A stretch of 64,000 nucleotides of DNA from an uncultured Candidatus Melainabacteria bacterium (GTDB lineage: Bacteria; Cyanobacteriota; Vampirovibrionia; Gastranaerophilales; Gastranaerophilaceae), in contig CASLVD010000003.1 in NCBI GenBank assembly GCA_949398305.1, positions 1-64,000 of the forward strand, read 5' to 3'. The position numbers and the translations under genes are program-made. The first letter of the stretch is position 1, and each line of letters begins with the position of its first letter. Under the pieces are notes generated by a model. It did no database searches and had not been told where the DNA came from. It was given only the letters and a program-made list of their open reading frames with translations. Shown in pieces: positions 1 to 8,993 of the stretch.

Positions 1-5
1 CAAAT

Positions 6-944
6 ATGCAAATAACTTTTCAAAATATACCCCATCAAACGTTTTATAATAAAAAATACCCAAGTTCTGCGGGTTTTGGATTAAAACTGCAGCTTAGCTG
101 TGATACTGTAAATTTTACGGGTCATTGGGATTTACTAAAATTGTCGGATGAAACGATTTTTAAAAGAATAGATGATGCCAAAAAAAGTATTAAAAACTAC
201 CTTGGTCAAGGTGGAGAAGCACTAGTGTACAGAATTCCTGATACAAATTATTGTGCCAGGTTTAATTATTTTGACAAAGATTATCCGCGTATTATAGATA
301 GAAATATAGATGAAGCCGATAAAGTTAATCATGTTGTTGCAAAATTTGGTGAAAAATCTTCAATAATGCATTATATAGAAGGTTCTGCTGTTTTAACGCC
401 TTACACAGGTTCTGCGAATGCTAAGAAAATAGCAGAAGATATTGCTCAAATGCCGATCAAATCTTTTAAAGAACTTTTACATCAGATCTGTTATGCGTAT
501 GATAAAGGGATGATGTTTGATTGTAATTGGGGAAATATTATTGTTAACCCAAAAGAAAATAAACTTACTGCAATTGATTTTTATAAAAATGTAGAAGAAG
601 AATCATTAAAGCCGTTGAGTTATGTTTTTTCTTCTCTTGTTCATGAGCATACAACATCTGAGCAAGCTAAGACTTATACAAATAAGATCCTAAATGCTGC
701 GTTAGAAGAATTTGAACCAGGACATAAACCGTTCTGGAATGTCACCTGTTTCGATTTCTCATCATTACTAAGAAACACACAAAATAATTCTGATTTTGGT
801 AAAAGCCCGCAGTGCAAGATACTTTCTAAATATCTTGAAACACTTAAAGAATTAAAAGTTCAAGATATACGTGGAATAGACGTAACCAATCAACTTAACG
901 GAATGTTAAAAATAGTGAAATCTTTAATAAATCAGACTTTGTAG
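6..944 (+). CDS. Protein-kinase-fold-like protein (putative effector-type kinase)
   Basis: ORF; GQGGEALVYRIP (P-loop-like), FDCNWGNIIVNP (catalytic-loop-like D..N) and TAIDFY (DFG-like); N-terminal VNFTGH motif. Confidence 0.55.
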   Translation: MQITFQNIPHQTFYNKKYPSSAGFGLKLQLSCDTVNFTGHWDLLKLSDETIFKRIDDAKKSIKNYLGQGGEALVYRIPDTNYCARFNYFDKDYPRIIDRNIDEADKVNHVVAKFGEKSSIMHYIEGSAVLTPYTGSANAKKIAEDIAQMPIKSFKELLHQICYAYDKGMMFDCNWGNIIVNPKENKLTAIDFYKNVEEESLKPLSYVFSSLVHEHTTSEQAKTYTNKILNAALEEFEPGHKPFWNVTCFDFSSLLRNTQNNSDFGKSPQCKILSKYLETLKELKVQDIRGIDVTNQLNGMLKIVKSLINQTL

Positions 945-945
945 C

Positions 946-1980
946 TTAAGCTCTTGAAAAGACTTCAACATCAATATCATCAAAGGTATTTGTATTAAAA
1001 TACGCACAAGATGCTACCATAGAAGCATTATCAGTACAGTATTTCATAGCAGGAGCACAAACGTGATAACCTTCATTTTCAAGTGCAAAAACTTTTTTGC
1101 GTATTTCAGAATTTGCCGCAACACCGCCTGCGATAACTACTTGTTTATATCCGCGTTCTTGCAGTGCTTTTTTAAGTTTTTTTACTAAAGTTTTTGACAC
1201 ACATTCTTGAAAACTTGCGCAAATATCATTAACCGGAAGTTCCTTCCCGTCAAACGATTTTACAAGGCGTAAAACCGCAGTTTTAAGTCCGCTAAAGCTG
1301 AAATTATAACCGTCAACTTTTCCTTCAGGAAGTTCAAATGCTTTAGAATTACCGACTTGCGCCAGTTTGTCCAGTCTTGGACCTCCCGGATACGGAAGCC
1401 CGATAAGTCTTGCTACTTTGTCATAGGCTTCTCCCACAGCATCATCAATGGTTTCTCCGATAATTGTTTGTTTTGAATAGGATTCAACATCAATGATTTG
1501 AGTGTGACCGCCGCTGACCAGAAGTGCCATAAACGGAGGTCTTAATTCTGTATCAATGTAGTTTGCGCAAAGGTGTGCATTTAAGTGATTAACTCCGATA
1601 AACGGCTTATCATGAGTAAGCGCAAGGGTTTTTGCCGCATTAAGTCCTACAAGCAGGCAGCCGACAAGCCCCGGTCCAACAGTGCCGGCAAATGCCGTAA
1701 TTTTATCAGGCGTCAAACCTGATTGGTTAAAAGCTTCCTGAACAACAACATTTATAGCATCTAAATGTTCTCTGGCTGCAATTTCAGGTATTACTCCTCC
1801 GAATTTTTCGTGAGTTTTAATTTGTGATGCTACAATATTTGCGACAACTTCTCTACCGTTTTTGACGATAGCACAAGCGGTTTCATCACAGCTTGATTCT
1901 ATTGCCATTATATAATTATCGTAACCGCTGTCCGGTCCTATTTTTACTATTTTTTCGCTAAATAAAGTCTTCTTTTCCAT
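946..1980 (-). CDS. tsaD: tRNA N6-adenosine threonylcarbamoyltransferase
   Basis: ORF with ESSCDETACAIV, HLNAHL, LVSGGHTQ and GGVAANSEIR motifs of the Kae1/TsaD family. Confidence 0.97.
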   Translation of the reverse strand: MEKKTLFSEKIVKIGPDSGYDNYIMAIESSCDETACAIVKNGREVVANIVASQIKTHEKFGGVIPEIAAREHLDAINVVVQEAFNQSGLTPDKITAFAGTVGPGLVGCLLVGLNAAKTLALTHDKPFIGVNHLNAHLCANYIDTELRPPFMALLVSGGHTQIIDVESYSKQTIIGETIDDAVGEAYDKVARLIGLPYPGGPRLDKLAQVGNSKAFELPEGKVDGYNFSFSGLKTAVLRLVKSFDGKELPVNDICASFQECVSKTLVKKLKKALQERGYKQVVIAGGVAANSEIRKKVFALENEGYHVCAPAMKYCTDNASMVASCAYFNTNTFDDIDVEVFSRA

Positions 1981-2092
1981 AAAATTATATTACTACAAAG
2001 TGTTTTATATTGCCAGAATATTGTTTATTATGTTATAATTACTCTGAAATATAAAGGAGAGATTATGAAAAACACTGGTAAATTCACAAAGC

Positions 2093-2101
2093 GGGGGGGG
2101 G
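2093..2101. repeat. Poly-G tract (G9) near the 5' end of the prepilin gene
   Basis: gcGGGGGGGGGtaac read directly. Confidence 0.95.
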
Positions 2102-2151
2102 TAACCTTAGTAGCTTTAATTTAAGCGCATTTTACCTATCTCCTTTCAAGA

Positions 2152-2316
2152 GTAACGTCATCCTGAATTTTACAAAGCGAACCAAAAATTTTGTCATTCT
2201 GAACTTGATTCAGAATCTTAAAAATTTTTGTGTGAGTCTGTATGCGCAGATGCGAAGCATCCAGAAACTTCAGGATCTATTTAGTAACAGATTCCGGCTC
2301 GGAGGCCGGAATGACC
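2152..2316. repeat. Interspersed palindromic repeat cluster (GTCATTCTGAACTTGATTCAGAATCT / AGATTCCGGCTCGGAGGCCGGAATGAC type)
   Basis: Inverted-repeat arms read directly; related copies at 19594 and 46846. Confidence 0.75.
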
Positions 2317-3130
2317 GCAATTGTAACGAACTTATCTACCTATCTACTTATCAACTTATTCACTTACAAAAATCCGCCTTCACTCTTGCCGAGGTTCTCA
2401 TTACCCTCGGCATCATTGGTGTAGTTGCCGCGATGACTATACCGATCTTATTTAATAAATGTTTTGAAATTATTGCTGTTAACAGGATGAAAACGAATGT
2501 ATTGATGATATTAGAAGTTGTTTTCTTGCTTTTGCATTTAAGAATAATCAATCTGGATATTATGATTCTGATAAGGCCTTTGATGGTATTGCAAATTATT
2601 TAAAAGTTTCGGCTGTCCGCAGAGTTGGTGAAAGTACGAAAAATATAGATTGGCTTCCGGATGTTGCATATGATGTTACAGGTAAAAAACCAACTAATTC
2701 TGCCCTTATTGTCGGGAAAAATCAAGCTTCGAATATTAGTGCAAATTATTTGTTGATTGATGGTACAACTTTAACTGTTCAGATTAATAATTCCAATTGT
2801 GGCGGGTCTGTTATTGTTATTGATATTAATGGTAAGAGAAAACCAAATCGGGTAGGAAAAGATCAATTTCCAATAGGTTTAGGCGGTGTAGTAAATAGCG
2901 AGTTTACAGGTAATAAGGAAATATCTTCAAGTGTTTCACCATATGTAAGCGTATGTGCTCAAGGTGGCGGTTGGAATGATGTCGCAACAAAACAAGGACT
3001 ATGTTCAGTTGGCTGGGGTGAAAAATGCAGTCCTGACGATATATCCTCTCCTACAGCTTATGTACTGAAACATAACAAACTGCCAAAGCCTTCACAATTT
3101 GGTTATCCAAATTATCCTTAAGCAAAAAAA

Positions 3131-3153
3131 AACACTTTCTTGAAGAAAGTGTT
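3131..3153. terminator. Rho-independent-like hairpin
   Basis: aacactttct-tga-agaaagtgtt. Confidence 0.6.
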
Positions 3154-3389
3154 TGGAATCTTTTTCAATTCCTCGTGTGTAGAAGGTTAGTGTGTAGTAG
3201 GTAGTGTATAATTTATGTCTCGTGTTTATTTATCGTTTTTATTGTTTGCTTATCGCTTACATTTATATAAAGTATTTTTGAAGTATATAATTGCTATATC
3301 TTCTTTATCTTGTTACAAAACTTAATATACATTAAAGCTATCGAGCAAATATGCCGTTAAATAACAGGTATATATATAGGTAAATAATT

Positions 3390-6300
3390 TTGACACCACC
3401 AAACATTAATAATAAAACTCAAATTAATAATGTGAAGTTAACAGATTTCAAAGTCGGAACTAAAAAAGCTCAGATGAAGTCTGCGACTTCAAAATCTTTA
3501 TTTGATTCTATTGATACAAATAAAGACGGTGTTATTTCTCAAAATGAATTAAAGGGAATAGTTAAAGGTAAAGTTAAAAATAAAGATGGTAAGTTTGTTG
3601 AAAAAGAGTATATAAAACTAAAAAATTTAGAAAACGGTCGTTCGCTTGTTGTTGATTCAAATGGTAAACAGTGGGTCAGAGCTCATGACGGAGTTATCCT
3701 GAAATCCTCATACGTAAATGGAAATCGGGGGGGGGAGAATCTTCCCGATAAAAAAGGGCTGGCAACTGCGAACTATCTGGCAAAAGAATTTAATAGCGCC
3801 CAAAAGGCCTTTAATGCTCAGATGGAAAAAGATGGCTGGGCAGGAGATTTAGCTGATGGAATAAGCCGTGCTTGGACATGGGCAACAGATTCAAAAAACA
3901 GTGCGAATTATGTTCGTGATGATTTGAAAAAGCAGAAAAAGAATGTTCAGGATTTACAAAAAGCCGCCAAGCAGGGACAGTCTCAATTCAATGCAAAGTT
4001 TAAAGAAATTTATGGTGTAAATTATAATCAGCAGGCTATGGATAAGTATATGGCAGAGCCTACTGAAGAAAATTACAAAAAAGCTTTTGGTTCTAAAACT
4101 AAAAATATAAAAACAAGAGTTGATAAATACAATCAATCGCAAGATACCGGAGCTGTGGCTGTTAAAACTACAGCTAAAGTTGCGGCAGGTGTCGCTGTTG
4201 GTGTTGCAACCGGCGGGGTTGGCGCAGCCGCATTAGGTGCAGCTGCACTTGGTACTGCCGCCGCATCTGTTGCTATTGAAGAAACAGATGCGTTAAAAGT
4301 TACGGATGCTGTAACAAAAGGCAAGTTCAAATTCAGAGAAGGTACAGACCATACAAAGATTTTAAAAGATGCAGCATGGGACGGGGCTTCTGTTTTAGCC
4401 GGTGGTGCTGTTGGTAAAGTCGCCGGAACTGCAATTAAGGGCGCAGGTAAAATGGCTGTTGCAGGACGTGCAGCTGTGAATGTTACAGGTGATGTCGCAA
4501 TGGGTGCAGCACAGGAATATGCTGAAACAGGACAAATTACTGCAACAGGTGTTGCTACAAATGCTGTAATGTCCGGTGTTGGTAGTGCGGTTACAAGCGG
4601 AGTTTTAAATAAAGGGGTTAAAGCTGTAAAAAAAGGATTTGGCAATGTTGCTGATAATATAACTCATAAGTTTTCTGCAAAAAAAGCAGAGCTTCCTTCT
4701 ATAAGTACATCAGAAATAAACGCCGGATACGTAGGTGGTTATTCTGTTAATAAAAACTCAAAACTAATTCCACATAATGCTGAACTTATACCTGTATCGG
4801 ATAACCTATCGGTTATGAGAACAGATAACGGGTTAGCTATATATAAGAATGGAAAATCTTATCCCAGCAATATTTGTAAATTAGAGCTTGGAGAATCTGG
4901 TATAATAGGTAAAGATGCTGCAGGTAATAATCTTGTTGCAATGAGAGATAATACCGGAAATATATCTGTTTCTGCTGAAAAACCACATACTGAAGTTAAT
5001 TTAACTAAATCTCAAAACACCTCTTCAGCTCAAGTTAATCAAAAAACTGAAACTTTACGAGCTGAAGTTCCTGAGCGCTCTGTAACATCAGGTACTTCAG
5101 ATTTTAAAGGCTCAACTTTAGATAATAATACTTCCGGTATTGGAATGACTCGTAAAGTTTCTACAAAAGTTCCGGTTCAAGAATTGCCTATGAGAGAAAA
5201 TATTGATATTGGTGATAATAAAGTTGCTCGAAGAACAAATGTAAATGAGATAGCCTTAAGTGTAAAAGGTAAAATTCCTGAAAGAGTTACTATTGAACCA
5301 GGAACGCGAAAAACTATTACTGATAAGTATGGTGATACTTACATAATTTCTCATAATTCTCAAACCGGAAAAATTCATATTCAGAAAAAAGTTGATGTAG
5401 ATACACCGACATCTTCAAATGTAGTACATAATGATAATTCCTCCGTTCCAATTAGAAAACAACGTACAGGGGTTGAACCACCCCAAAAAACTCCTGTAAA
5501 TAAAGATATTGGAGAATTAGATGTAAATTCAGACAAGTTAATTGTAGATACTTCGCATACTTCACCACAAGAGTTAATAGATTTAAGGAACTCTAATTCT
5601 GTCAGATATAATCAATTAACCCAAGAAGCAATATCAAATCTAAGAAAAACGAGTCCCGCAGCATATAATAGATTAGAAAAAGCTGGTATTATAACTGTTT
5701 TAAATTCTGACCCGAATGCAAGTATATCTCCAAGATTGTTAAAAAATATACAATTAGAAGCTCAAGGTAAATCACTTGTAACCAAATTACCAAATGGAGC
5801 AAAACTTTCAGATATATCAACTCATGTTGATAATGGAGAAGTTTGTTCTTATGGAGGCAAGCTTTATATCAATAATAATGGAAAAGCTGAAAGACTTAAT
5901 CTTTCTCCTGAAAAATTTGAACAATTATTTCCACCTGTCGAATCTTCAATTATTAACCAAGATGCTGAAGCCAGAGATTGTTGGTTCTTGTCGCAGCTAG
6001 GAGGACAAATGGAATCTCCAAGCGGTAGAGTTAATTTATATAAACGTTTTAGACAAGAGGGCAATGATATATATGTAAGTTACCCTAATGCTCCTGATGT
6101 GAAATTTACAGACGGAAGAGTTATATCTGCTCCGGGTATTCAGACACAGACTTGTGATGGCTTAAAAATGATAGAAATGACTCAAGCAGTTCATCGACTA
6201 AGTACGTTTTCTGAAGGTCGTAATGTAAAATTTGAACGATTATACGAAAAAGGCACTACTGATGCTGTCGATATTAATTCAAAATTGACTCCAACTAAAA

Positions 6301-6695
6301 AACATTGGTATTCTGCATCAAAAGCCGAAATGAATGTTAACGATTTATTAAAACGTTTGAGTAATGGGCAAACTTATGCTTATCTCAATTCGCAAAATTT
6401 TCAATCCAAATCATTGAGGAGTATGAATGGTAATAAGGATGAAATTATTTCTGTTCTGGAAACATCTGCAAATAATCCGAATATCTCAATATCATTTTCA
6501 ACCGGAGCTTACGGAGGATTTAGAGACTCTATGATGGGCGGACATGCTACACGTATAACCGGATATGATGGACGATATGTATATTTTAATGATCAAATTC
6601 AAATGGGCGGAAGTGCAATAGCAAGGAAAGTCCCGCTAGAATCATTCTTTAGAAATTTGCTTACTATTACTTATACAAATTTTGATATTAAATAG
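3390..6695 (+). CDS. Large protein with N-terminal EF-hand, glycine-zipper region and C-terminal calpain-like (C2) cysteine protease domain
   Basis: TTG-start ORF; EF-hand loop DTNKDGVISQNE; GAAALGAAALGTAAA...; DARDCWFLSQLG-like (actual EARDCWFLSQLG) Cys motif, GGHATRITGYD His motif and YVYFNDQ Asn region. Confidence 0.75.
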   Translation: MTPPNINNKTQINNVKLTDFKVGTKKAQMKSATSKSLFDSIDTNKDGVISQNELKGIVKGKVKNKDGKFVEKEYIKLKNLENGRSLVVDSNGKQWVRAHDGVILKSSYVNGNRGGENLPDKKGLATANYLAKEFNSAQKAFNAQMEKDGWAGDLADGISRAWTWATDSKNSANYVRDDLKKQKKNVQDLQKAAKQGQSQFNAKFKEIYGVNYNQQAMDKYMAEPTEENYKKAFGSKTKNIKTRVDKYNQSQDTGAVAVKTTAKVAAGVAVGVATGGVGAAALGAAALGTAAASVAIEETDALKVTDAVTKGKFKFREGTDHTKILKDAAWDGASVLAGGAVGKVAGTAIKGAGKMAVAGRAAVNVTGDVAMGAAQEYAETGQITATGVATNAVMSGVGSAVTSGVLNKGVKAVKKGFGNVADNITHKFSAKKAELPSISTSEINAGYVGGYSVNKNSKLIPHNAELIPVSDNLSVMRTDNGLAIYKNGKSYPSNICKLELGESGIIGKDAAGNNLVAMRDNTGNISVSAEKPHTEVNLTKSQNTSSAQVNQKTETLRAEVPERSVTSGTSDFKGSTLDNNTSGIGMTRKVSTKVPVQELPMRENIDIGDNKVARRTNVNEIALSVKGKIPERVTIEPGTRKTITDKYGDTYIISHNSQTGKIHIQKKVDVDTPTSSNVVHNDNSSVPIRKQRTGVEPPQKTPVNKDIGELDVNSDKLIVDTSHTSPQELIDLRNSNSVRYNQLTQEAISNLRKTSPAAYNRLEKAGIITVLNSDPNASISPRLLKNIQLEAQGKSLVTKLPNGAKLSDISTHVDNGEVCSYGGKLYINNNGKAERLNLSPEKFEQLFPPVESSIINQDAEARDCWFLSQLGGQMESPSGRVNLYKRFRQEGNDIYVSYPNAPDVKFTDGRVISAPGIQTQTCDGLKMIEMTQAVHRLSTFSEGRNVKFERLYEKGTTDAVDINSKLTPTKKHWYSASKAEMNVNDLLKRLSNGQTYAYLNSQNFQSKSLRSMNGNKDEIISVLETSANNPNISISFSTGAYGGFRDSMMGGHATRITGYDGRYVYFNDQIQMGGSAIARKVPLESFFRNLLTITYTNFDIK
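3727..3735. repeat. Poly-G tract (G9) inside the calpain-like ORF
   Basis: aaatcGGGGGGGGGagaat read directly; encodes NRGGEN. Confidence 0.95.
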
Positions 6696-6712
6696 ATATT
6701 TATAGTATACTA

Positions 6713-7048
6713 TTGAAGAGGTTATTTATGTCGTATTATGAAGATTTTAATATATTATCATTACAAATAGAAAAGGCAAAAGAAAATGATATGCCTATAA
6801 AACCTTATGTTCTAAGACAAATAAATGTTTTACAGGATTTACATGATGATTTTGTTACAAGAGCACAAAATCAGGGATATAGTTTAGCTGATGTTTCTGT
6901 TGCTGAAATTGAAATTGAACAATTTGTAAAAATGAAAGAGCTTGCTCAAAGTGTAAATCTTCCGACTGATGAATACGATAAATTAATTAAAGATGCAAGA
7001 ATTCGTGTTTTCGGTGAAGAAGGCTATAAACAATTTTTTGCTGATTAG
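6713..7048 (+). CDS. Hypothetical protein
   Basis: ORF immediately downstream of the calpain-like gene. Confidence 0.6.
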   Translation: MKRLFMSYYEDFNILSLQIEKAKENDMPIKPYVLRQINVLQDLHDDFVTRAQNQGYSLADVSVAEIEIEQFVKMKELAQSVNLPTDEYDKLIKDARIRVFGEEGYKQFFAD

Positions 7049-7111
7049 TTTTTACAAAAATTAATACGAATTTCACATGTCCTTGTTATAATAGAGAAAA
7101 AAGGATATGTA

Positions 7112-7606
7112 ATGGATATAAATAACAGAATTACCCCGAGGTTTGAGCCCTCTTTTAATAGTATACAGCGCTGCTGTAAGTTAGGTAGTTTTTCATACAA
7201 TACTGCTAAAGTGGCGCAAATTGAAAATGCACTTGAAAATTCAAAAATTTTACAAAAATATTGTGATGATAATGATATTCATATGATTATGTCTGCTGAT
7301 ATGTTAGGCTATTGTACAAGAAAACTCTGGTATGCTTCGCTCGATTTGATGAAAATTTTTCCGAAATCTGAGCTAAATTTCTGGGGAAAAGTTGTTAATC
7401 TTTTTAAAAAGAAACCGCGTGAAGCTGTAGTTTTTCGGGCTTATGGTGATGATAAAACTATGGCAGTAAATAAATTAGTTGAGTATATTGAATCTATAAA
7501 AAATGAACGTGATTTGAGCAGTTTTATCAGTCATAAAAAATATAATCCTATTGAAATGGACAAATGCAGAACCTGCGGATGGAATTCTGATTACAGATCG
7601 TTTTAA
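7112..7606 (+). CDS. Hypothetical protein
   Basis: ORF with upstream aaaaggatatgta; N-terminal RITPRFEPSFNSI; C-terminal CRTCGW. Confidence 0.6.
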   Translation: MDINNRITPRFEPSFNSIQRCCKLGSFSYNTAKVAQIENALENSKILQKYCDDNDIHMIMSADMLGYCTRKLWYASLDLMKIFPKSELNFWGKVVNLFKKKPREAVVFRAYGDDKTMAVNKLVEYIESIKNERDLSSFISHKKYNPIEMDKCRTCGWNSDYRSF

Positions 7607-7724
7607 ATTTGTACATTAAAGGCTTTTTGCCGAGAATATTTACCCCTTGATTAGTTTTTTTGTTGGTGATAACATCAATCATGTTATAGTAGTAAATTTT
7701 ACAAGATAAGAAGGAGTAAATCTT

Positions 7725-8735
7725 ATGTCAAAAGTAAAAGTAGCAATTAACGGTTTCGGTAGAATCGGCCGTAACACTTTAAGAGCAGCAATCAGAGAAG
7801 GTATCTTCGAAGAATTAGATTATGTTGCAATTAACGATCCTGGTTTAAAACCTGAAGATGCAGCTAGAATTTTTAAATATGACTCTGTAATGGGTAAATT
7901 CTGTGGCGAAGTTGAAGCTTATGAAGAAGGCATCATCGTAAATGGTCACAAAATTAAATTCTTTGCAGAAAAAGATCCTGCAAATCTTCCTTGGAAAGAT
8001 TTAGGTGTTGAAGTTGTTGTTGAATCAACCGGTTTCTTCACTGATGGCGAAAAAGCTAAAGCTCACATCGCTGCAGGTGCTAAAAAAGTTATCATTTCAG
8101 CTCCGGCTACAAACGAAGATAAAACTATCGTTTTAGGTGTTAATGAAAATGAATACGATCCAGCTAAACACAATGTAATTTCAATGGCTTCTTGTACAAC
8201 TAACTGCTTAGCTCCGGTTGCTAAAGTTATTGATGAAAAATTTGGTATCGTTAAAGGTTTGATGACTACAGTTCACTCTTACACAGGCGACCAAAGAATC
8301 TTAGACGCTGGTCACAAAGATCCTCGTAGAGCTCGTGCCGGTGCTTTGAACATCGTTCCTACTAAAACAGGTGCTGCTAAAGCTGTAGCTCTTGTTTTAC
8401 CTCAATTAAAAGGTAAATTGGACGGTTTTGCTATGCGTGTTCCTACTCCAGACGTTTCTTTAGTAGACGTTGTATTTGAAGTTGCTAAAGACGTAACTGT
8501 TGAAGAAGTTAACGCTGCATTAAAAGAAGGCGCTGATGGACACGTTCTTTGCTATACTGAAGAACCATTAGTATCTTCTGATTATGTTGGTACTTCTCAA
8601 TCTTCAACTGTTGATGCTCTATTAACTCGTGTAATGGGCGGAAATCAAGTTAAGATTATTTCTTGGTACGATAACGAAATGGGTTATTCAACAAGACTTG
8701 CTGAAACTTTAAAAATGGTTGCTTCTAAATTATAA
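7725..8735 (+). CDS. gap: Glyceraldehyde-3-phosphate dehydrogenase
   Basis: INGFGRIGRN, SMASCTTNCLAPV and SWYDNEMGYS motifs. Confidence 0.98.
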   Translation: MSKVKVAINGFGRIGRNTLRAAIREGIFEELDYVAINDPGLKPEDAARIFKYDSVMGKFCGEVEAYEEGIIVNGHKIKFFAEKDPANLPWKDLGVEVVVESTGFFTDGEKAKAHIAAGAKKVIISAPATNEDKTIVLGVNENEYDPAKHNVISMASCTTNCLAPVAKVIDEKFGIVKGLMTTVHSYTGDQRILDAGHKDPRRARAGALNIVPTKTGAAKAVALVLPQLKGKLDGFAMRVPTPDVSLVDVVFEVAKDVTVEEVNAALKEGADGHVLCYTEEPLVSSDYVGTSQSSTVDALLTRVMGGNQVKIISWYDNEMGYSTRLAETLKMVASKL

Positions 8736-8760
8736 TTTATAATTTGGATAGACAAGTTGT

Positions 8761-8791
8761 AAGGGCCACACTATAAATAGTGTGGCCCTTT
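8761..8791. terminator. Rho-independent-like terminator after gap
   Basis: aagggccacactataaatagtgtggcccttt. Confidence 0.8.
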
Positions 8792-8993
8792 ACTATATAA
8801 AATTTGGTTTATACGGTCAAATTTCTGATTAATTTGTTTTACTACCGGATTTATTGATGTAAACGGGTTAAAAGGGCCAAATAAAGAAGCTTAATGTACC
8901 ACTGGGGAAATATACGACCTAAAAGAACCTTGTATAGTAAAAGGACGTGATGAGACTGATATTTTTCCGTTTTAATAAAGTCTGCAAAGTAAA

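Larger units (their letters stand above)
2065..3121 (+). pseudogene. Prepilin-type (type IV pilin-like) gene, frameshifted: G9 tract near the start, repeat-filled leader, second frameshift near 2481
   Basis: RBS-like aaaggagag, then ATG 2065 (MKNTGKFTKRGGV...). Stop-free phase 2103-2603 carries KSAFTLAEVLITLGIIGVVAAMTIP. From about 2483 another phase reads QDENECIDD...LLIDGTTLTVQ...VIDINGKRKPN to 3121. Confidence 0.7.

Noticed and set aside
2360-2551. Minus-strand 63-aa ORF (...IVIAATTPMMPRVMRTSARVKADF)
   Set aside because: Reverse complement of the prepilin signal; the same shadow occurs at 45563-46003
4133-4645. Minus-strand 170-aa ORF (MPNPFFTALTPLFKTPLV...)
   Set aside because: Antisense to the Ala/Gly-rich part of the calpain-like ORF; composition is a by-product of that sequence
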